A stretch of DNA of 64,000 bases from an uncultured bacterium (GTDB lineage Bacteria > Muiribacteriota > Ozemobacteria > Ozemobacterales > Ozemobacteraceae): contig CALEDQ010000030.1 in the NCBI GenBank assembly GCA_937949615.1, positions 1 to 64,000 of the forward strand, read 5' to 3'. The notes under the pieces were generated by a model that saw nothing but the letters and a program-made list of their open reading frames with translations, had not been told where the DNA came from and ran no database searches. Made by a program: the position numbers and the translations under genes. Shown piece by piece: positions 55,328-63,285 of the stretch. The first letter of the stretch is position 1, and each line of letters starts with the position of its first letter.

Positions 55328-55356
55328 AATCTAATTAATACAAAAACAAAAGTCAA
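55328..55356 (-). promoter_or_regulatory. promoter of secreted Cache protein/receptor pair
   Basis: On the minus strand, TTGACT (55351-55356), 17 bases, TAGATT (55328-55333), about 38 bases before the start codon. The form is the same as the SLH porin promoter at 37089-37117. Confidence 0.7.
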
Positions 55357-55564
55357 ACCGGGGCACCTGTCACAAAAAGCCTGAGTAAAGCACAGCTGAA
55401 GAAGAACCGCCACTATCAGGTGCACTTATGGCTAATTTGCGATTGTAATAAAAAAACATACGCATTTTCTTCAAGGAATTGCCATCAGAATGAGAATCTG
55501 TTAATCTAACTCTGAGTGCATTTTCTTCGTGCCCATAACTCACACTTCTGTTAAGGAACAAACA

Positions 55565-56044
55565 ATGGATTCGCGGGTTGCCAATCAATTTATTCTGGCT
55601 TCGATTGAAGTTTTCCGCAAGGTTGGAAATGTCTCTCTGAAGAAAACCGGCCTTGAATATTTTCCGGGCGGTCATAAAATCAGCACCGGCATTGCAACGA
55701 TTCTCGGGGTAACTGGCGACCTGAAGGGTCAGTTCATTATCACTCTCGACGAATCAATCTCGCTTAAAATTGCCACGGCAATTCTCATGGGTGTACCCGT
55801 AACCCAGTATGATGAAGTGGCCGAAAGCGCTGTCTGTGAGATTGGCAATATGATCGGCGGCGAAGCCAGCAAACTTCTCCAGGAAGAGGGCTACAAATGT
55901 GACATCACTGTTCCGTCAATTGTTAAGGGCAAAGAAATGGAAATCGCTTTTTACCCGGCAGCTCCGCTGTTCATGATTCATTTTTCATGTGAATGGGGCC
56001 CGATCGATCTTATTCTTAGATTCGACAACAAACCAAAAAGCTGA
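55565..56044 (+). CDS. cheX: CheX-like CheY-P phosphatase (unlinked pair)
   Basis: The product is 159 residues from the ATG at 55565, eight bases after AAGGA; the open frame starts at 55529 but lacks a site there. The CheX phosphatase motif is Glu92/Asn95 in CEIGNMIGGEASKLL, and GVTGDLKGQFIITLDESISLKIATAILMG is typical CheX. It is closer to classical CheX than the protein at 40496-40996. It is followed after 44 bases by a CheY gene, whose product it likely dephosphorylates. Confidence 0.88.
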   Translation: MDSRVANQFILASIEVFRKVGNVSLKKTGLEYFPGGHKISTGIATILGVTGDLKGQFIITLDESISLKIATAILMGVPVTQYDEVAESAVCEIGNMIGGEASKLLQEEGYKCDITVPSIVKGKEMEIAFYPAAPLFMIHFSCEWGPIDLILRFDNKPKS

Positions 56045-56088
56045 CCGCTGGTTAATCTGGAAATCTGCAGGCAAAGAGGTTACAAAAC

Positions 56089-56448
56089 GTGAGTAAGAAG
56101 ATACTTGTAGTAGATGATGCAACAATCATGAGACTGATGCTCAAGCATCTGTTTGAGAATAACGAATTTACGGTCGTTGAAGCAGTCAACGGCAAAGAAG
56201 CGGTGGAACTTTATGCCGCTCACAAACCCGACCTTGTAACCATGGATATCACTATGCCAGACATGGATGGCATCACCGCGGTGAAAGAAATTCTCAAAAT
56301 TGACCCGCAGGCAAAGATCATCATGTGCTCTGCAATGGGCCAGGTCGACAAGGTAAAGGCAGCAGTAATGGCCGGCGCCAAGAGTTTTCTTGTCAAACCT
56401 CTGCAGCCTGAAAGAGTTCTCGCCACTGTTAAACAGTTTCTTGGCTGA
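56089..56448 (+). CDS. cheY: CheY-type response regulator (third copy)
   Basis: The 119-residue single receiver begins at GTG, eight bases after AGAGGT. The acidic pair is in VVDDATI, phosphoacceptor Asp53 in VTMDITMPDMDG, Ser81 in IMCSAMGQ and Lys103 in FLVKPLQP. It pairs with the cheX upstream. No kinase is adjacent, so phosphate must come from the CheA proteins elsewhere in the island. A strong terminator follows. Confidence 0.92.
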   Translation: MSKKILVVDDATIMRLMLKHLFENNEFTVVEAVNGKEAVELYAAHKPDLVTMDITMPDMDGITAVKEILKIDPQAKIIMCSAMGQVDKVKAAVMAGAKSFLVKPLQPERVLATVKQFLG

Positions 56449-56465
56449 TTAAATCAATTAGAAGC

Positions 56466-56500
56466 AAAAAAGCTGCGCCCGTTTACGGGCGCAGCTTTTT
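56466..56500. terminator. bidirectional rho-independent terminator
   Basis: AAGCTGCGCCCG pairs perfectly with CGGGCGCAGCTT around TTTA, flanked by an A-tract and T-tract. It lies between cheY (+) and SLH porin 2 (-), which converge. Confidence 0.92.
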
Positions 56501-56513
56501 ATTTCAGGCAGGC

Positions 56514-58391
56514 TTAGAATTTGCTGCCAATTTCAGAGAACAGATAGGTATAATCAAAATCGTTGAATCTGCCGTTACCGGCGCCAATTCTGGCGGCACC
56601 CTTAACAGCGTCACCACCGAAGTCAAAAATGGTGCAGCCAATTCTGATTCTGGTGTTTTTAGCAAGCTGGTAGCGGTATTCAACGGTAGTAACCATAGCC
56701 TTGGCTTCAGCAGTAGCGAAGTTGTTGGTACGGTCATACAGGGTGTTGGTTTTATCAGCCGGAATTGCACTGTTAACGTAACCCTGGCCAGAGCGATAGC
56801 GGTTCAGATCGTTAACCGGTGCATCGTCGAGTTCATCGAGAAAGTCGAAAGCAAGGCGAGCATAATGCTTGCATTCTTTCGGTTTGTATTCAGCCTGAAC
56901 TTTCAAGTCGTACATGTTCTGCATACCCCTTGAGAAATAGGGGTTACCGCGAGAAATGTCTTCCCATGGGGTTTCGGAGAAATCGACATAGCGCATATCG
57001 TTCAACAGAGTGATGCCACCCATTGCTTCGTCGTCGGCAAAAGCATAGCTGACTTTACCGGCCCAGTTTTTATGGCTTTCGTATTTAACCGCTGCCAGAC
57101 CCTGCCAGCCGGCGAGATCGATATCATGTGTCGGAGTGGCAACAGAGGTCAACATATCGATCGAGTAATTGGTGAAAGTGAACCCCAGGTCATAAGACCA
57201 GTGACTGCTTTTGCCAATCTGGCCTTTTGAGCCAAATTCAACGTCGCGGCGTTTGTCGCTGAGCTGTGAACCAAAGTTGCCGGCGGCAATTTGGGCAGTA
57301 GTCGGAAAAGCTGGTGACAACAGCACAGTAGTGCCACGCCGTCTTGCCAGTGCCGGTTCATCCTGAGCATAAAGGCCAAGGTACATTGAGTGATCGTGCA
57401 CTTTGGTCTTCAGATCCAGGTTATATACCGGCCTGTAATCGACCGGACCGTCATCTTTGTAGCTGCCCTGATGGCGGTCGTAGATGGCCTGCACCATCAT
57501 ATCGACATCACCAACCTTGCGGCCGTAACGAACCACGTCGATATAGTTATCTACAAGAAGGCCGTGATTGGCATTGTAAAGAACGCGACCAAGTGTAAAC
57601 ATGCCGGGATCCTGGAACATCTTTTTAATATTCAGGTAGGCATAGTTGATATTGTTATCTGATACGGTAAGGTTACCGATGCCGGGGCTGCCAAAAGCAC
57701 CGCCGCGGTTGGATGAAGCGAGATTCAACTGTGAATCGGTGTATTTACCAAACAGCACCCATCTTGCCGAGAAATCGATGTTTTCATCGACTTTGGCATT
57801 GAACATGAAACGAAACTGGCTTTCGGTAAGCGAGTTATTGCTGTTACCGGCACGGGCAACACCTGTAAACGGATTCACGGCCCAGTCATTCTTATGGTGG
57901 AGATTTGAATGTCGAATAAGCAGATTACCACCGATTTTGATCTTTTCATCGATGCCGGTGGCCATTTTATCCTTGATGTCTTTCACATCGGTTTTAAGCA
58001 GCGACACATCTTCTTTGGTCTTTGCCAGATCTTCTTCGAGCTTGCCGGTGCGGATACCGAGCGAAGCCAGTTCGTCAGAGAATTCCTTCTGCAGATTCTC
58101 GATACTGGCCAGGTCTTCTTTGGTAACCAGCTTGCTGGTTCCATCTTCGTTCTGCATTACCTGCTCGACCCTTGCCAGCAGTCTTGCAGTTGTTACTGCC
58201 AGCTCATAGCGACTGACACCTTTGTTACCGGCAAACTTTTCGGGAGTTACACCCTGAAAGACGCCGGAGGCTGAAAGTTTGTGAATTGCATCATAGGCCC
58301 AGTGCGAAGTTGGAACATCCTTGAATGGGGCACCAACTGCGATGCCGGCTGAAAATACGAGAGCCGACAATGGAATAAGAATTTTGCGCAT
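56514..58391 (-). CDS. SLH-domain outer-membrane porin (paralogue 2)
   Basis: The 625-residue protein has a signal peptide (1-20), an SLH domain (FKDVPTSHWAYDAIHKL, VSRYELAVTTARLLARVEQ), a coiled coil (about 75-145, with DVSLLKTDVKDIKDKM) and a C-terminal beta-barrel region. It ends FSEIGSKF with terminal Phe, as in BAM substrates. It has the same plan and clear residue identity as the porin at 37293-39215. It should span the outer membrane and bind the wall through its SLH domain. Substrate unknown. Confidence 0.9.
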   Translation of the reverse strand: MRKILIPLSALVFSAGIAVGAPFKDVPTSHWAYDAIHKLSASGVFQGVTPEKFAGNKGVSRYELAVTTARLLARVEQVMQNEDGTSKLVTKEDLASIENLQKEFSDELASLGIRTGKLEEDLAKTKEDVSLLKTDVKDIKDKMATGIDEKIKIGGNLLIRHSNLHHKNDWAVNPFTGVARAGNSNNSLTESQFRFMFNAKVDENIDFSARWVLFGKYTDSQLNLASSNRGGAFGSPGIGNLTVSDNNINYAYLNIKKMFQDPGMFTLGRVLYNANHGLLVDNYIDVVRYGRKVGDVDMMVQAIYDRHQGSYKDDGPVDYRPVYNLDLKTKVHDHSMYLGLYAQDEPALARRRGTTVLLSPAFPTTAQIAAGNFGSQLSDKRRDVEFGSKGQIGKSSHWSYDLGFTFTNYSIDMLTSVATPTHDIDLAGWQGLAAVKYESHKNWAGKVSYAFADDEAMGGITLLNDMRYVDFSETPWEDISRGNPYFSRGMQNMYDLKVQAEYKPKECKHYARLAFDFLDELDDAPVNDLNRYRSGQGYVNSAIPADKTNTLYDRTNNFATAEAKAMVTTVEYRYQLAKNTRIRIGCTIFDFGGDAVKGAARIGAGNGRFNDFDYTYLFSEIGSKF

Positions 58392-58432
58392 AAGAATCTC
58401 CGTTTAACTGGTTTGTGGACACAAAGAAATGT

Positions 58433-58460
58433 AATTTATGCAAAACAGAACAGAACGCAA
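58433..58460 (-). promoter_or_regulatory. possible promoter of SLH porin 2
   Basis: On the minus strand, TTGCGT (58455-58460), 16 bases, TAAATT (58433-58438), some 42 bases before the start codon. Boxes are moderate. Confidence 0.4.
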
Positions 58461-58484
58461 GCAGAATTACCGGGCAACTGAAAA

Positions 58485-59729
58485 TCAGAAGTCTTCGGTT
58501 CGGTAACCACACATCATTATCTTTTCCAGTTCCTCCTTGAGATAAAAATTGATGTTTGGCGAACTGAACACCTCGTCCTGCTTAGAACCCTCTTCTGGTG
58601 GCAGATCTTCACCGGCATCAGAAACTCTGACGACTGGCGGCTGAGGTTTACCTGCCATATTTTCTGCACGGGCGCGGGCAAATACATCCAGGTAGTGCTC
58701 ATAAGGTGTAAAACTTACCTGTTCTATCTGCGAATTCATATAGCCGTTGGCAATCATTACTGAGAGCAGTAGAAGGTCGTCATCGGCCACTGAAGAATCG
58801 TGATGATGCCCGACTGCCGGCAACAGATATTCAGGAATATTCATTTCACGGGCAAGGGCTTCACCGACTTCCTGATGCGTAATACCGAACACCTGCAGTT
58901 CGGCATCACAAACCCTGAGGTTCTGTGCCTTGCGGCGTGCCATGGCCCGTGAATATTCCTGACTATCATGAAAGCTCAAAGCCAGCGAGCCCAGATCGTG
59001 CAGCAGCCCGGCAGAACGCATTTTCCAGAAAAGGCGCTGTTCGGCTCCGAGAAGCTTGCCGATGTGAGCAGCCAGCACCGAGCAGCGTCGCATGTGCGTA
59101 AGCTTGTCGACCTGATTAACAAAAACCCGGGTCAGAACGTAAAAAACCTCTTCGATCAAAATCTGTCTGATACCTTCGATGCCAAGAAATTGAACTGCTC
59201 CGCGCAGGCTCTCAAAAGGCGTTCTTCGAGCAAAATTTGCTCCATTGGCGATTTTAAGCATGCGGTCAGCGAGGCGTTCTTCTTTAACCAGCACCTCTTC
59301 TATCTTTGAAAAGGCAATATCGGGGTCTTTAAGCATGTTCAGCAGGCGAAACGCCGGCGTACGCATCGCCGGCAGAGCAATGACCTGCTTGACGATCGCC
59401 GCAATATTTCCTTCGCTTCTGGTGCGCATAAGGGCCGTTGCAATATCGCCAAAGCGTTTTACTGCAAAGGTTTTGAATGGCATCTGATCATCGCGGCAGG
59501 TTACCAGAAAAACCTTCTGGGGCTCAGGAAGCTTATCAAGCGCTTCTTCCATCGAGCGATGCATCGAAGCCTTTTCAGAAAGATTGAGAATAATATAAGA
59601 GAGCTTTGGAAGCAGCGTCAACAGGACTTCAAAGGCCTTGTGTTCCGGGTAGAGAAGATCGGTCACTTCGATCTCGGCGACCGTCTGGTTGTGCAGGCGC
59701 AGCTGAAATGGGTATTTCTGGGCTGGCAA
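58485..59729 (-). CDS. HDOD-domain protein with STAS-like N-terminal domain (paralogue 2)
   Basis: This 414-residue protein has an HDOD domain at about 115-330 with FRLLNMLKDPDIAFSKIEEVLVKEERLADRMLKIANGANFARR, GIEGIRQILIEE and LLHDLGSLAL. The first 100 residues (LSYIILNLSEKASMHRSMEEALDKL, QKVFLVTCRDDQ) are STAS-like. It shares the whole plan with the protein at 22376-23608. It lies four bases after comB and is the last gene of a run with the MerR regulator, so it may be expressed with them. Confidence 0.85.
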   Translation of the reverse strand: MPAQKYPFQLRLHNQTVAEIEVTDLLYPEHKAFEVLLTLLPKLSYIILNLSEKASMHRSMEEALDKLPEPQKVFLVTCRDDQMPFKTFAVKRFGDIATALMRTRSEGNIAAIVKQVIALPAMRTPAFRLLNMLKDPDIAFSKIEEVLVKEERLADRMLKIANGANFARRTPFESLRGAVQFLGIEGIRQILIEEVFYVLTRVFVNQVDKLTHMRRCSVLAAHIGKLLGAEQRLFWKMRSAGLLHDLGSLALSFHDSQEYSRAMARRKAQNLRVCDAELQVFGITHQEVGEALAREMNIPEYLLPAVGHHHDSSVADDDLLLLSVMIANGYMNSQIEQVSFTPYEHYLDVFARARAENMAGKPQPPVVRVSDAGEDLPPEEGSKQDEVFSSPNINFYLKEELEKIMMCGYRTEDF

Positions 59730-59733
59730 GCTA

Positions 59734-60486
59734 TTACACCATCACTGAAAAGCCATATTCTGGCTCGGGAAAATCTTTGCGGATAAGTTCTGGTACACAA
59801 TCTATCAGGTCGCGCTGCATGAGAAAGGTCAGATCTTCCTGCAAACCGATTTCAATTACGGCTTTACCGGCGCCAGACATTTCAAGAAGACGACGATCAT
59901 CGCGGTAATAGCCAAAGATACCCAGGGCAGCCTGAGCTCCATCGCTCAGACTGAATTCTTCATCTGAGGAAATAAGCGCCATCAGGCGTGACACCAGAAG
60001 GCCGGCACAGTAGGCATCGTCAAGCGCAAACTTTTCTTCACGGCCGGCACAGACAAATAAAACATCCATATTGCTGGTTTTTGCTGTCTCATAGGCCTTC
60101 TTAACAACGGCCGAAGCATTGAGGAAGCAGCCCAGAAAGACATGAGGCGCAATTACGAGATCAGCAACCGCGCGGGTGCCGTTGCTCGAAGTGAAAATCA
60201 TTACCCGGTCCTTGAGATCGGCTTCAAAATACTGACGGGGGCTGTTGCCAAAATCGAATCCTTCCGGCGGCAGACCCTTTCTTTCGCCGCACAGAAGTGG
60301 ATGAATCGTCTGCTGTGAGGCCAACTTCGTCGCTTTCTGAATTGTGGTTGTCAGAATGACTTTTTTCGGCTTTTTTGACATGATGACGGTCAGACTCGAA
60401 GTCGCCCGGACAGCGTCTATGACCACGCAAACCTTGCTGGCCAGGGCCTGAACTTCACCTGGTGTAAAAGCGACATCAATCTGCAT
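59734..60486 (-). CDS. comB: 2-phosphosulfolactate phosphatase-like protein (ComB)
   Basis: The 250-residue protein has ComB hallmarks VCVVIDAVRATSSLTVIM, CGERKGLPPEGFDFGNSP, IFTSSNGTRAV and FVCAGREEKFALDDAYCAGLLV. ComB hydrolyses 2-phosphosulfolactate to sulfolactate, a step of coenzyme M synthesis in methanogens; in bacteria without coenzyme M its role is uncertain, perhaps sulfolactate formation. No other sulfonate gene is near, so the function is not established here. It lies between a MerR regulator and the HDOD gene. Confidence 0.85.
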   Translation of the reverse strand: MQIDVAFTPGEVQALASKVCVVIDAVRATSSLTVIMSKKPKKVILTTTIQKATKLASQQTIHPLLCGERKGLPPEGFDFGNSPRQYFEADLKDRVMIFTSSNGTRAVADLVIAPHVFLGCFLNASAVVKKAYETAKTSNMDVLFVCAGREEKFALDDAYCAGLLVSRLMALISSDEEFSLSDGAQAALGIFGYYRDDRRLLEMSGAGKAVIEIGLQEDLTFLMQRDLIDCVPELIRKDFPEPEYGFSVMV

Positions 60487-60498
60487 CTGAAACCTTCT

Positions 60499-61020
60499 CT
60501 AGTTGGATTTAAATCTCTGCTGCATCACAGCCTGACACAGCTTGACCGTTTCGCGTGTTTCGCGACGACAGCGCGAAATCTGGTCGAGCAGTTCGTGATC
60601 ACTGTCGCTTTTTCGACTACGCAACAGCTCATACAGTAACTGATCGCGCTTTTCATTGTTCCGGCACAGGCTGTCAAGGCGATCGAGAACCATTGCCAGC
60701 ATCCGGCTGACCTCGACCGGCGCAGTTTCTGTTTTGCCATCGACATTTTCGCTTGAAGAATCGCTGTTGCCAGACCTGACAGTTTCGCTTTCCGGTTCTC
60801 CGAGAATTTCTCTGGCACGTCTGATCGAAACTTTTTCTTCTTTGAGAAGGCGAAGAATGGCGCTGATGGTTTCAAGATGGCGGCGGCGGTAGATTCTATG
60901 TCCGCCACGACTGCGCTCGACATCGAGCAGCACAGGAAACTGCTGCTCGTAATAGCGAAGAGTATGCGAAGCAATCCCGGTCAGACGACTTATTTCAGCA
61001 ATTGAGAACTGATCAGCCAT
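60499..61020 (-). CDS. MerR-family transcriptional regulator
   Basis: The 173-residue protein has a MerR winged helix at residues 5-72: FSIAEISRLTGIASHTLRYYEQQF, GGHRIYRRRHLETI. An LKEEKVSIRRAREILG segment follows and then a Ser/Glu-rich linker (PESETVRSGNSDSSSENVDGKTE, written here in part) before a helical C-terminus. No metal- or drug-binding motif was recognised. Its start overlaps the small membrane peptide gene by eight bases, so translation is coupled, and comB follows after 12 bases. Confidence 0.85.
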   Translation of the reverse strand: MADQFSIAEISRLTGIASHTLRYYEQQFPVLLDVERSRGGHRIYRRRHLETISAILRLLKEEKVSIRRAREILGEPESETVRSGNSDSSSENVDGKTETAPVEVSRMLAMVLDRLDSLCRNNEKRDQLLYELLRSRKSDSDHELLDQISRCRRETRETVKLCQAVMQQRFKSN

Positions 61021-61132
61021 GTTTGATATGATGCTCCCTCAGGAAATTTGCGCATTTTTCGGGCCAGCGTTCAGGTTGTGAGACTAAAGCGACGAACAGC
61101 AGAAAAACAACCGAAAGAACTGTGAAAAACAT
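61013..61132 (-). CDS. 39-residue small membrane protein
   Basis: An ATG at 61132 follows AGGAGG with six bases between, an excellent ribosome site. The peptide starts with a hydrophobic helix (FFTVLSVVFLLFVALV, residues 2-17) and ends with a charged tail (QPERWPEKCANFLREHHIKHG). It overlaps the MerR start by eight bases. I recognise no family. Its role may be a membrane leader or small regulatory protein; the in-frame extension to 61213 lacks a ribosome site. Confidence 0.65.
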   Translation of the reverse strand: MFFTVLSVVFLLFVALVSQPERWPEKCANFLREHHIKHG

Positions 61133-61228
61133 GCACAACCTCCTGATTTCTGACAAAATTGGGTGCTGATAATATCGGCGGAAGTCTGACTTTTTTTGAG
61201 GCAAAACGGGCAAATTTATCTAAAAAGC

Positions 61229-63205
61229 TCAATGTGAAGAGAATGACTTTTCTGGTTCGCTTATGGCAGCGGCGAAACCATCACCAATACGATATAATGG
61301 CGCCCAGATGCCGCTGTCAGCGACCAGAGGCGATACCGACCTCTTATCGGTTTTTACCGGGATCGGTGCGGCCGTCGGAACATTTTCTACGATAGATTCT
61401 GGCTGTGATTTCGGCAGAGCATCAGTCGCTGCAGTCACCGGACTGTCTTTTGCCGGTGTTTTCGGCTGGTCATAAATCAGAGCGTCTTCAGGCGGTTCTT
61501 CATTGATTTCATGATCCGGAACCTCGTAGGCCGCATCGGACTCAACCGTTTCGCCTGGAACAGCGTCGGCAATGACAGTCGGCACTTCTACTGTCTGAGG
61601 GGCCGGGGTTTCTGCTGGTTCTGCTGGTTCTGCTGGTTCTGCTGGTTCTGAACTTTCTGAAGCAACCGGAGCGACTACTTCGCGGTTAATGGCAACAATA
61701 GTTGAATCGACGCGATGTCCCTGAAGAAAGCCGGCAAGCCAGCCGCGAATATCGACATCGACGGGGTTTTCCGGGCCCATACTCAGGGGGGTGGCCTGAT
61801 TGTACACACGTTCGAGCTGATTGCGCAGGCGCCTTTCATTTTCGTAAAAACGTCTTTTGGTCTCACCGTCGCCGGCACTGGCAAGTTCTTCGCCGCTGGC
61901 ACCCCAGCGGAACTCGATAGAATGGTAAGGATCGAACGAGAGGTCGAACAGCCTGGTGTTAATATCGGCAAACGAGAGAGTTACCCTGCGCCCCGCCGAA
62001 TTTTCATAGGCCATCTGCAGCTGCCCGCTGAGTTCGTCATATTTCTGCAGCAGTCTGGCGGCCAATTCTCTTGCAGCCGACGGGTCGAATTGTTCCTGTT
62101 CGATCACCATCTGTCGACTGCGGTCATAAAATTCTCTGAATGCAACCTTGAGACGGGCATCGCGTGACGGGGTCGAAAATTCTTCCCACAGGCCGTCGGT
62201 ACCATAGATATTCCATGGCAATGAACCGGGGTGCGGCTTCAAATGGATGCCTTTTTCAATGGCGATGTTGACGGCTACTGCCCGGTAACTGATGTCTTCA
62301 TACAGGTCCTGCATCATGAAAGCGAAGTCTCTTACCGGGTCAATCCCTCGGTTTTCGTCGGTAAGAGCCTGTCTGACATATTCATGATAGCCCAGACCAC
62401 TTTTTCCTCTGAATGAATAGCTTTTCTGAAACTGATCGTCGGCAGAATAGTCAGAAATATTGTGGTTACGGGTTCTGACAGTGCTGCCGCCTGATGTATA
62501 GCGGATCGGCCGCCACTTTTTAAAACCACCGCCATTAGTTTTCGAACCCCTGGTAAATTTAGCCCCAAACCAGGGTTTTGAAATGGTGCGGTCGGGGTGA
62601 GCATCGATCACTCTTATCCTGCCGTCTTCTGTCACTTTTGCCACGACGGCAACGTGTCCATCGGGGTCATAATAAACAGTACCCGGCGCAATCGACTTTT
62701 TGCTGATTTTGACCGGGTAATGATCTGGGTCTTCAGAATCGGCGGCCATGCGAAAATAGCCTGAATTGACGAGAGTAACCTGACTGAAAAGATTCTGTGG
62801 AGAAGAAAAATAATCCTGATCTTTAAAGCTGGTAGGCTTATTACCCTTGCTGTACCGCTGGTCGCCGCCATTACCAGATATCGAGGCGGTATAACTGAAT
62901 GGGAGCCGCAGCTTGTAAGCGACGTAGGCCCGCAAAGCGTATGGCAGATCGGCGCAGTCTGGCGACAGATTGAACTTTTTGTCTTCTTCGCCATAAAGAG
63001 GGTTAACCTTCGGATCTTTGATAAAGCGGTTCAGATTCGAATATTTTGAGTCGCAGATGGCCTCGACAAATTTGCTGTAAACTTTTTCATCTTCTTCGGA
63101 CCAGAGGTTGCGGCTGAGCTTCCAGGCAGCGGCTTCTGCCATTGACGAGCCGATAACGAGCAGCATCAGGCAGACTAGAGCGATAATTTTCCGGTAATTT
63201 TTCAT
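61229..63205 (-). CDS. secreted protein with possible papain-like cysteine-hydrolase triad
   Basis: The 658-residue protein has a signal peptide to about residue 26 (AEA/AAW). I do not recognise a named family. Cys84 in SPDCADLPYALR begins a predicted helix, His184 lies in YYDPDGHVAVVAKV and Asp201 in RVIDAHPD; that order matches NlpC/P60, CHAP and transglutaminase-like folds. A long helical middle follows, then a low-complexity C-terminal third rich in Pro, Glu and Ala, including four tandem Glu-Pro-Ala repeats. The plan suggests an envelope hydrolase with a flexible, wall-spanning tail. Ribosome site GAGGT precedes the ATG. Confidence 0.7.
   Translation of the reverse strand: MKNYRKIIALVCLMLLVIGSSMAEAAAWKLSRNLWSEEDEKVYSKFVEAICDSKYSNLNRFIKDPKVNPLYGEEDKKFNLSPDCADLPYALRAYVAYKLRLPFSYTASISGNGGDQRYSKGNKPTSFKDQDYFSSPQNLFSQVTLVNSGYFRMAADSEDPDHYPVKISKKSIAPGTVYYDPDGHVAVVAKVTEDGRIRVIDAHPDRTISKPWFGAKFTRGSKTNGGGFKKWRPIRYTSGGSTVRTRNHNISDYSADDQFQKSYSFRGKSGLGYHEYVRQALTDENRGIDPVRDFAFMMQDLYEDISYRAVAVNIAIEKGIHLKPHPGSLPWNIYGTDGLWEEFSTPSRDARLKVAFREFYDRSRQMVIEQEQFDPSAARELAARLLQKYDELSGQLQMAYENSAGRRVTLSFADINTRLFDLSFDPYHSIEFRWGASGEELASAGDGETKRRFYENERRLRNQLERVYNQATPLSMGPENPVDVDIRGWLAGFLQGHRVDSTIVAINREVVAPVASESSEPAEPAEPAEPAETPAPQTVEVPTVIADAVPGETVESDAAYEVPDHEINEEPPEDALIYDQPKTPAKDSPVTAATDALPKSQPESIVENVPTAAPIPVKTDKRSVSPLVADSGIWAPLYRIGDGFAAAISEPEKSFSSH
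61612..61647 (-). repeat. coding tandem repeat, four nine-base units
   Basis: Four perfect copies of GAACCAGCA (read on the minus strand) encode Glu-Pro-Ala x4 in the low-complexity tail of the secreted protein. Perfect nucleotide identity indicates recent expansion and possible length variation between strains. Confidence 0.85.
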
Positions 63206-63285
63206 TCAGGGTACCTCACGCTCGACCAATCGGCATACGATCGTTTTTTTTTAACTTTTTCAAGTTTCTCAGCAGGTAGTGAAAA

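Noticed and set aside
61612..61647. CRISPR-like or non-coding repeat
   Set aside because: The nine-base units are contiguous without spacers and in frame, encoding Glu-Pro-Ala repeats in a secreted protein.
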